A stretch of 64,000 nucleotides of DNA. Source: Scolanthus callimorphus (Eukaryota; Cnidaria; Anthozoa; Actiniaria; Edwardsiidae). The notes beneath the pieces were generated by a model. It was not told where the DNA came from, did no database searches, and saw only the letters and a list, made by a program, of their open reading frames with translations. Of this stretch, positions 56,439 through 64,000 are shown piece after piece. Positions within the stretch are counted from its first letter, which is position 1. Each line of letters begins with the position of its first letter. A program made the translations under genes and the position numbers. The stretch is from assembly GCA_033964015.1 (NCBI GenBank), contig CM066924.1, positions 10,566,625 to 10,630,624 on the forward strand. Direction: 5' to 3'.

Positions 56439-57657
56439 CAGGGGCAAATTAGATGGGGCGTGATACTAAATATGGTAACGTGTCACATCGAATTGGTTTA
56501 TCAATCTATTTTTAGAAACTGCATCCCGCGAGATCCCGCAGCAATCAGCCAATGAGCGCCCGGGAACAACTAGCGAATGAGAATACAGCACTTTCTCTGC
56601 CCTTCGCGTCTTTTCAAAGTTTGCAAAGGGAGATGAAATCCACTCTCCTTTTGCGCTAGTTTTAACAAAGATTTGGACTTAAAATCCAGCTAGTCATCTA
56701 AATCGAATGATCTTAGCGACCATGAAGGCGATTGAGATGAATAGAATGGAATGGAAGAATCTTCCAGCGAGAAAGACTGTTGGAAAGAAAAGTAGTACAG
56801 TAGGCGGCAAACCTTATACGACAAAAATCACGACAACACAAGAAAAGAGAGGAAATCACAACAAACTTGAATGGAGAAGAAATTACACCGTAATATCAGA
56901 GCTCATAAGCTCTTCTGAAAGAACTGAACAAGCGGGAAAAAATCCCTGCGAGATTCTCCCTTGGTTGTTGCCGTTGGATTAATCGCTAAAATCATTTTTG
57001 ATTCAGAATACTCGCTTCATTGAAACTAAACTAAAGCATATTAGAAGAGTTTTCTAGTTTTAAGATTCTCTACGCTTGTAAGGTCCATTGGAGTTCAAAT
57101 AAGATCTCATTGTCATGAAACACACAGTTTAATTCTCACTGTCTGCATAAACTCACGAGCAAATCATTATTATTTTTTCTATGACAGCCTTCGCGTAAGC
57201 CTTTCTGTGACATTTTTGTGACAGCCTTTTCTTTTTCAGGAAAGACAGACTGCGCGAAAGACTGATCAGTTTTGCGTGGAAGTCCAGGGTTTTTAGTTTC
57301 TCTTTGCACCTGCTTGGCTGAGCATTGAAAGTTTTTCTTCTCCGAGTTGTTGTTCAAGGGAAAAGCCGCTTTTTACCCTAGAAAATGTCATTTTCTGTTT
57401 TCTCTTTTAGGGATACATGATCATTGTTGTATGTGTTTCAAGTTACAGAAGTCAATACTATTGTAAACAAAATACAAAAAGTTGTAGATCACAACCGCCG
57501 CCATCTTTGGTGTTTTTCAGGCGGACGTCGGAGAAACAGATCCCGTTCCCCGCGGGATTTGAATCCCGCGGGATCTAATCTAAAAATAGATTGATCAACC
57601 AATTCGATGTGACACATTACAGTATCGAAGAGTCACGCCCCACCTAATTTGCCCCTG
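56439..57657. mobile_element. PIF/Harbinger-like non-autonomous element (1.22 kb)
   Basis: Inverted ends CAGGGGCAAATTAG..., about 100 bp long (they share TGTGACA..TCGAATTGGTT and AATCTATTTTTAGA), with the 3-bp TAA on both sides (56,436-56,438; 57,658-57,660). A TWA target duplication with such ends fits PIF/Harbinger. Open frames inside show no transposase or Myb-like motif, so it is non-autonomous or decayed. Confidence 0.8.
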
Positions 57658-59139
57658 TAAGTAATCATACGACTATTCTCGTTAAATTTGGGATTAATTA
57701 CACTGGGCTCGTGCAATTTCGATACTTTTTGAAAAACTCACTCGTGCCTAAGAACTATAGAAAGTCGTGAAGTCGTGTTGACTTCAGTTCCCCCATTCAT
57801 CGCTGGCTTTTCCCGCTAGATTCACAGTCAACGAACATTTTCCTTCATTTCCTTCCATACTAAAGAATGAAAACTAAAACTAGACGCATAACTGCGTGAA
57901 CTCGGGCTTCTCTTTTGGTGGACCTGTCTCTCATGACTAGTCGCAGTGAGCTGGTGCGCAAAACCGTCACATAGCACTTTTTTAACGAAAATCGGAATCA
58001 TCGCCATTTTTGCTTGAAATGATTAAGAATTGTAAGACAAGTAATAAATAGTAAGTTTTACTTGAATACACGTCTTTTTCGGGAAATTACCTGTGAGTTA
58101 TATAATATGGCCGTGGGGGCCTAGGAATGAGCGCGAGCAACAATGTCACTTAGTTTCACTAAACGCTCTATATATAAAGATTTTTCATTACACAATGAAA
58201 AATTATAGACATTTAGTGTGTTTAGAGTCAGCAATTGCAACAAATAACTTTTTTCTTGAATTATATTGAAACACTATGTTGCATGTTGTGGTACGCAAAT
58301 TTGCTCAAAGTACTCCGGGCGAAGCGTTCAGAAAAGTTTGTAAAATTCCTGATCCCAAACGATAGTACGTACAGAGCTCAGGTGCATTGTAAATAATGAT
58401 AAAATTAGTGGACCGGATATCGATGGTTCATATTAGCCAGATATTAGCCATTATTTTTCAAGGAAATACTTTGCGGCATAAATAACTTTGACGTTTTGGA
58501 GGCTGAAAAAGTCCGTTCGAGTAACATAAAATCGGCCCAATGAATTCTCTCCAAACTTGCTGTGATTAATGTTAGCTACTCAGGGATTAGTGCGAAGGGT
58601 GTCATTTTAAAAGTTTAGGTCGCGCAACGCGTCTGATGGCTGCTAATTATAAACAAGGATGTGGTCATAACGTTGCTATAGCAACTCCGATCACAACAAA
58701 ATGCACACTACAATAAAGTTCAAACCCTCCAGGGTAACCATGTGAAAGTTCAGACTGGTACAGGTTTTTGAGCCTGAACAGCAGGCATACAAAGATTGAG
58801 TGTTGAGGGCAGGTAACTTTTGATTCGCTTTAAAACATCACGATAGAATTATCAACATCAGGTAAACTTTATAACATGATTTGTTAAATTATTATTATTT
58901 CATCTGCTACAAATAAACAAATGTGATTTATTTGTGTAATGAAATGGTACTATATGGAGTACTACTCCATGTTGTCTTATCGTTCCCAGTTTGTTAGCTT
59001 TATGCCACTTCCGTCAAAACATGCATTGCAACATTTGAAGAGGCGTTGTCTGTAAGGATCGAGCAAAGTTGGAAATCGGCCCAAAAATTAAAATTTTGAA
59101 ACTCTGTCCGAATATATATATGTATAGTATTCTTAGTTA
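57658..59139. other. No gene; dispersed repeat R3 copy 2 at about 58,440-58,590
   Basis: The R3 segment is inverted relative to 22,315-22,450. A weak hairpin around TTTAGTG lies near 58,145-58,230. The rest is unassigned. Confidence 0.5.
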
Positions 59140-59242
59140 TTTTGTATTTTAGGGAGGGCCACAAGTTTATTAGCATTGCTATTATGTGTTACCCTCATTT
59201 TAAATAAAGTCTTTATTATTATTATTAGTATTATAAACCTTA
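59140..59242 (+). mobile_element. LINE 3' tail remnant
   Basis: A short stretch ends in TAAATAAAGTC followed by (TTA)n. A terminal AATAAAG with a trinucleotide tail is the usual 3' end of CR1/L2-group LINEs, so this is probably a heavily 5'-truncated copy. No coding part remains. Confidence 0.5.
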
Positions 59243-59519
59243 CTATATGCCCCATTCATCGGTATAATTTATTTTCTCTTAATCTCTTTTTCTCTTGTGG
59301 AGACGCGTTTTCGTTAAGGGGGTAATTTTGCCTGAGAAAAACGAAAAAGAGGGAAATTTCAAAAATCTATCAAATAATGTGGGCCTTCCGTCCACACTGG
59401 ATCAAAGACGCATGGGCTTTTGGGACGAGATTGTTCGTGGTGAAGGCAGTGGGCAGTCGCAAAAATAAATTCGCATCCCCCTGTTTAGGACCCCAGTCAC
59501 AGCTTCCCTCCCTGGATTT

Positions 59520-59630
59520 TTTTTTAATTTGAACCACCCACCCTGGAATTCCAAGGTCTACTTTGACCACCAACCTGGAATTCCAAGCTATACTTTGACC
59601 ACCCACTCTGGAATTCCGAGCTCCACCTTT
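59520..59630. repeat. Tandem repeat, period about 35 bp
   Basis: Three or four units share CTGGAATTCCAAG and TACTTTGACCACC, with diverged edges. Confidence 0.8.
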
Positions 59631-59719
59631 TGACTAACCCGCTCGAACCAAGCGGAATCACCGAAAATCGAAAGTACCATTTACTCCTCAACCGGTATTT
59701 CCGGGAATTTTGGCATAAT

Positions 59720-59904
59720 GTGTGGTTCCAGAAAATTTCCATACCCCCTCCACGGAAGGGTGTTTAAAAGTGACCCTCGCCCACCCCTCTGGAATTTCCG
59801 AAGAAAAATACCATATTGGAAAAGATCAAGTAAATTGACCCCCCACCCCTCCGGAATGTCCAATCCCTTCCGTAGGGGGGTATGGATAATTTCTGGAGCC
59901 ACAC
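59720..59904. mobile_element. MITE family M1, copy 3
   Basis: 185 bp with GTGTGGTTCC...GGAGCCACAC ends (one substitution) and a perfect 3-bp AAT duplication at 59,717-59,719 and 59,905-59,907. AAT/ATT matches the flanks of copy 1 on the other strand, which supports a 3-bp target preference. Confidence 0.88.
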
Positions 59905-60062
59905 AATGGTAAGTACCCGAGAGCCTCCTCGCCTTCGTAAGCCCGCGCATTGAAAAAATAAATATGCCAAACATTAATAATGAAAACAACACTAAAAAGA
60001 AAAAATAATACTGCTTTTGCTCGAACATAGAGAACGTTTTGTTAGGATTGAAGGCGTTTCGA

Positions 60063-61699
60063 TTAGACTACCGCACTACAGGAGCACAAGGAGACTGCCG
60101 CTCTAAGAGTTTGCTCATAAGGCGCCCTTAGACGAACCGGAGGAGTGGGCGTGTCTAGGCCAAGTTCCGTACACACTGTCGCCATCATGTTTATGGTGAG
60201 TTTTTTTAGCTGGTTTCCTCTTACCAGTTGGCAAACATCATATTGGTCGTACACGATTGGATGCTGCAGGCCAAGTTGCTGGTTGATGTTTTGCCGGGCA
60301 TCGTCGAAATCCTTTGTCGCTGCAAATATGTCTGCTTTGATTGCAGAGCTAGGCGAGAGAAAAATGCAGGTATCTGTTGCGGCATCAGAAACTCAGCTAT
60401 ACCGAATAATCGCGCTCCACTTTCATTTCGTGCCCTGCGCATATCTCTTGCGACTTACTCTGGATCGTGGTTGTTACCTGAGAAGATACAAGGAGATGAC
60501 GTTTGTTTGTTTGTTTGACGTTTCTGCTTGTCAGTAACCGCCCTCCTTGTTTTGATTCCTTGAGCGCCCATCCCATAGCATTAGGTAGGGCATCTTCTCA
60601 AGACGAGTGCTCAACAAAGGATAAGGTTGGGATGATTCCAGCTCCTTTCTAGGCGCCTGGCGTAATCTTCCTTGGCCATATCTAAAACCGTCTTGCACTC
60701 TACAGCATGGGAACAAGCTTCAAGCGAGAGAGACTGGCGCTGTAACATTCTCACGCAGCCATCGATTGGGCACGCGAATAGGTTGTTCGAATCGATTGGC
60801 TCTTCAGCACTATTTTCTGTGTGGACTGATCGGTTTGGTGCCTTAACAGACTGAATACCCACGTCCTTGAAGCCCATATCACCCGAAAACGTCTCATCAA
60901 ACCATCGGCAATCAGCCTCTGCAATGCAAAACAAACAAACAGCAAAGTTTAGACGCTTTTCTTTAAATGATTGAACGAATAACAAGAGCTGCTTACAATT
61001 TTGAGACGGCTTGTTTTAAAAAATGAAAATACTTTCTTCCAACACCAGATTTATATCGCGAACTTTTCAAGAACTTGAAAAATCTGATTATATAATTCCA
61101 TTGTTATTGCTAAATTTAAACAATGGCACAAAAGACAAATTTTGGCGAAAAATTTCCCTAGCTCTTTTCACAAAATATTGACAGATAAAGAAAACAAAGT
61201 GATTGAGTACTGGCTACTGCACATATCACTCCGAGAACTCTTGATTTTTATGATCTTTCCTTTTCCAATTCCATACGCTCGCCAGGCGACTATATTCCCA
61301 TCGACATACCGGAAATTATTAAGCTTGCTAATGGAGGGTATTTTGGATGCCTCAGGCTCTTGCTGACTGACTGCTCGACTAACGATCGCAACACGTACTC
61401 CACCGAGCCCCCCGTTAGATAATAGCGCCTCCTTCAACTGCTCCACAGTGGTGACGTCGTGGCCTTCATTGAGATAGATGCGAATGCGACTTTTGCAGCG
61501 CGCTGCCAGTCGATCTGCGGCGGCTTTCCCCCTTGTGGATCACTGAAGTCTGCCTGCTCAATCTGAACTCCGGCTGCTTTGACAATTGCTGGTACCACGA
61601 GAATTGAAGAATTCGAGTGATAGCACCCTGCGTTGTCTTGGCGCAGGTACACACGCGAGAGTTCAGCGTCATCATTCTTCATGGTTTTCAAAATGTGCT
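60063..61699 (-). pseudogene. Second, decayed copy of the zinc-finger RNase H-like gene
   Basis: Minus-strand segments match the 12-17 kb gene in order. 61,699-61,434 has YLRQDNAGCYHS and ADFSDPQGGK, then a one-base shift. 61,446-about 61,230 has GNIVAWRAYGIGKGK. After an intron, about 60,927-60,640 has the finger-like CPIDGC and ECKTVLDMAKEDYARRLE. About 60,420-60,340 has SGARLFGIAEFL and PAFFSRL. 60,254-60,063 has YDQYDVCQLVRG and LRAPYE. Splice-like acceptors stand before 61,699 and 60,927. The part before the QDNAGCY block was not found; repeat R1 lies there. Several shifts and a stop near 60,600 break it. It is clearly a paralogue, not a recent duplicate. Confidence 0.75.
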
Positions 61700-61747
61700 G
61701 TTAAATGTGGTACCGCATGACCTTCCTTGAACAATTACTTACAAATA

Positions 61748-62159
61748 GTAATTTCAATTTATAACAATGAAGTACCAAACTCTGACATATTTATTCACTA
61801 CACTGAATTTTACATAAATTATAGCCCTGATTTATAACTCCTAAAATATCTTCAGATCGGGCTTGAAGAATTTGGTGAAACTTCGGTTACACGTAGGCAA
61901 TCAGTCAATCTCGAGGAAGCGTAGAGCATTTATCGAAAAATGTCGGTACAGTCTGAAACTGGGGTGAGAGTAAAATAGGCGTGGCCCCATGGTCACGTGA
62001 TACTAGCTCCGATCTCCCCAACTTTTGTACTGGCATATATTTCAGTCTATTGGTAGTATGTTTGTTATATTGGCTGCGCGATAGAATTCAACCTGTTTTT
62101 ATATGAGAGGTTCAAAATTGGTTGGCATGGGTGCAAAATTACTGGGTCGATCCACCTTA
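61748..62159 (-). repeat. Dispersed repeat R1, copy 2
   Basis: Inverted partner of 41,161-41,563. It lies directly upstream of the paralogue segment at 61,699 and so would be intronic or would have replaced its upstream exons. Confidence 0.85.
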
Positions 62160-63708
62160 GAATTTATTACAGAGAAATGTATGGAGAAAAACACATTTTC
62201 TCTCATATCTCCCGTTTATGAGAGTCGGGAAAAAATGTTCGTATTTCAAAGTTTTTTTTGTTTACCGAGTAAGACAGCCAGCAAAAAAATATTGGTGAAT
62301 TCAGTCCATTTACGAGTTACATTTTTAAATATAAAACTAGTACCTGAGAACTCAAACGTTTACAGAGGATTGTATGAGAATTCACGATCGGAGATGATCA
62401 TGTATAGTTTGTAATCGGTCCGCAGAAACAATATTTTGGTTGTGGAAAAAATGTTCGTATCACAATTGCATTTTCATCTATCCAGGAAGCTAATAAAACA
62501 CAAATGCTTGCCCAAACTTGAAATTTCGCCTTACCTTTTTAGAGCTGAAAAAATCCGACAGAGTAATAACCCTTTGGTTCCTCGCTAAAGTACGAAAAAT
62601 CCATGCCGGTCAAAATCTCCTTTGAAACTGTTCGTTCTGATTAAATTTAGCCACCATTTTGAAGGTACACTATTCCACGTTCTTCTGGAGACCTGAAACA
62701 TTTAGGTTCCTCTAAAAAAAAAACCTTCAGTAAAGGCCTTCGGGATACGTGCTATCTGTACCACTCGAAAATAGTCCCGAAATCCACGACGACAGTCACA
62801 ACCACAGCGGGTCAGCGGATTCAGACACTCGTGGCAAAATTTGAAAGCGAGTTTTACAGAAGAAAAACGAGTTTAATAGAAAATAAAATCTCCGGAAAAT
62901 ATCCGGAAAGGGCAACAAAACCCCAAAACCGTCGAAAATCGAGTGGCTGTCATCTTGAATCCGACTCCAGCCATGTCACGCGATCACGAAAACTCCATGT
63001 CACGGTGACGAGCGATGTCGCGTTTTTTCTGGCGATGTGTCCTTTCTGCAATCTACTATCGGTAATAGGTAACGCATATTTGAAGTTACTTCAAATAAAA
63101 CATTTGTTAAATACATTTACAGACGACAATAAACTCCTGGCCAAATTATTGCACTAAGATATATTCCAGGGACCGTGGCGCGGTTGTCATTTGGATTTTA
63201 ATTCGAATGGGACAATATTTGAAATTTGTCTCTCAAAGATTTCCCACGCATGTACTTGGCAAAGTAAACACAGTCCAACACGTTCATCTGCGGGGCAGGT
63301 TTGTTTGAACATTCACGTGAAAATGATAAAGATTCAATGGCAGACCGCGTCTCAAAGATTTGATTTGTTACCTGTCTGATTCACTTATCTAAAAGACCGA
63401 TATCGTTTCTAGTTGATCAAGAATATTCCCTCACTTTATGCAATGCGTAGGTGGTGGCCGGGTCGCTTGGATAGTTGTATTGTTCAATAAACACTTTCCA
63501 TTTTCAGAACCTTTGATGAAGAAACTTTCAGCACGGTTCAAAGAAACAGTCCACGACAAAAAGAAACACACATTTCGCGGTTCTCTATAGAAACTTAGCT
63601 GAATATTTTACTAATTCCGGAAAATTTTGAATAAGAACGCTCGCTTCCTACAATTTGTTATGCAAACTTGCATCGTTCTGAACTTTCTCTTTTTCTTTTC
63701 TTCTGTAG
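62160..63708. other. No gene recognised before the terminal exon
   Basis: No upstream exons of the decayed paralogue were recognised on the minus strand. A weak candidate exon near 63,508-63,590 on the plus strand lacks a convincing donor and is not annotated. Confidence 0.4.
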
Positions 63709-63837
63709 ACTAGAAACCTGGCCAAGCTTTCTGAGGCATTGGAGGCAGTGATGGGTGGACCTCTTGCAAGGAGGTCACATGAGATCAAAACCACGTGTTG
63801 CAGACTGTTATCTCAGTTAGAGTGCCTTGGTGGCTAG
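63709..63837 (+). CDS. Terminal exon of an unidentified gene
   Basis: A strong polypyrimidine tract and TTCTGTAG acceptor precede 63,709. Only the phase-0 frame is open, giving 42 codons (TRNLAKLSEALEAVMGG..., ending LECLGG) to a TAG at 63,835-63,837. It reads as an amphipathic helical segment without a recognisable family. Phase and strand allow it to follow the exon at 23,337-23,441, but exons in between cannot be excluded. Confidence 0.5.
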   Translation, partial: TRNLAKLSEALEAVMGGPLARRSHEIKTTCCRLLSQLECLGG

Positions 63838-64000
63838 GGTATCATAAACCTCTCGACAGCTTCAACCTAGGAAAATACTGTTTACACCGGTTCGACAACA
63901 TCCCGATTCGGCACATTCATAAAGACATGTTTTTTTTATTATACACCTGTTTCAATTAACTTTGCTCCGTGAAACCATGTATCGTGAACCGTGTATCGTG

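Noticed and set aside
56707..56982. 91-codon open frame inside the PIF/Harbinger-like element
   Set aside because: No DDE, Myb or SANT-like motif; the Lys/Thr-rich translation looks fortuitous.
63486..63600. Possible exon upstream of the terminal exon
   Set aside because: An acceptor-like TTTTCAG is present, but two frames could be open for short distances and no convincing donor follows.
1..64000. tRNA, rRNA or snRNA genes
   Set aside because: Nothing with a convincing tRNA box A/box B arrangement or rRNA similarity was seen by eye; a covariance-model scan would be needed to exclude small RNAs.

Overview
The window looks like an intron-rich, repeat-dense invertebrate genome, most likely a cnidarian (anthozoan, stony-coral-like). 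There are no operons, bacterial ribosome-binding sites or long host genes. Coding signal sits mainly in transposable elements typical of cnidarian genomes: a Crypton/QRICH-ZMYM-like tyrosine recombinase, a Ngaro/PAT-like DIRS retroelement, a BEL/Pao LTR retrotransposon, CR1/L2-type LINEs and many MITEs and foldback elements. The species assignment is inference; no rRNA or tRNA gene was recognised.

Layout. 1-3.6 kb: a ~127-bp satellite with 20-bp CRE-type palindromes, interrupted by three ~430-bp higher-order units. 5.8-7.2 kb: a broken Crypton-type recombinase gene (minus). 8.3-9.0 kb: two copies of a ~180-bp MITE (third copy at 59.7 kb). 11.03-21.61 kb: a large candidate DNA transposon with ~550-bp diverged terminal inverted repeats and TTAA at both ends. 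It carries a four-exon gene for a ~1,160-residue zinc-finger/RNase H-like protein and is interrupted by a 5'-truncated LINE. 23.3 kb: a clean isolated exon, then a 362-bp tandem duplication and a LINE 5' fragment. 25.28-29.94 kb: a foldback element whose arms are built of ~15-20 bp subrepeats, with a second foldback element nested inside. 31.94-36.77 kb: an almost complete Ngaro/PAT-like element with textbook split direct repeats. 37-44 kb: MITEs, hairpins and a deleted tyrosine-recombinase remnant. 44.62-54.27 kb: a TTAA-flanked foldback element split by a young BEL/Pao element with ~99% identical LTRs and a 5-bp target duplication. 55.2-56.0 kb: a possible two-exon small gene. 56.44-57.66 kb: a PIF/Harbinger-like non-autonomous element. 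60.1-61.7 kb: a decayed paralogue of the 12-17 kb gene. 63.7 kb: a clean terminal exon.

How it fits together. The window is mostly mobile DNA inserted into mobile DNA, possibly inside one very long intron: the exon at 23,337-23,441 and the terminal exon at 63,709-63,837 are on the same strand, each open in only one phase, and compatible. The most interesting object is the 11-21.6 kb element. Its gene family has no name I can give with confidence, occurs twice in the window, and one copy lies between long inverted repeats bounded by TTAA. That is what an autonomous transposon of an under-described group would look like. Most element genes here carry one-base indels, which may reflect decay or assembly error.
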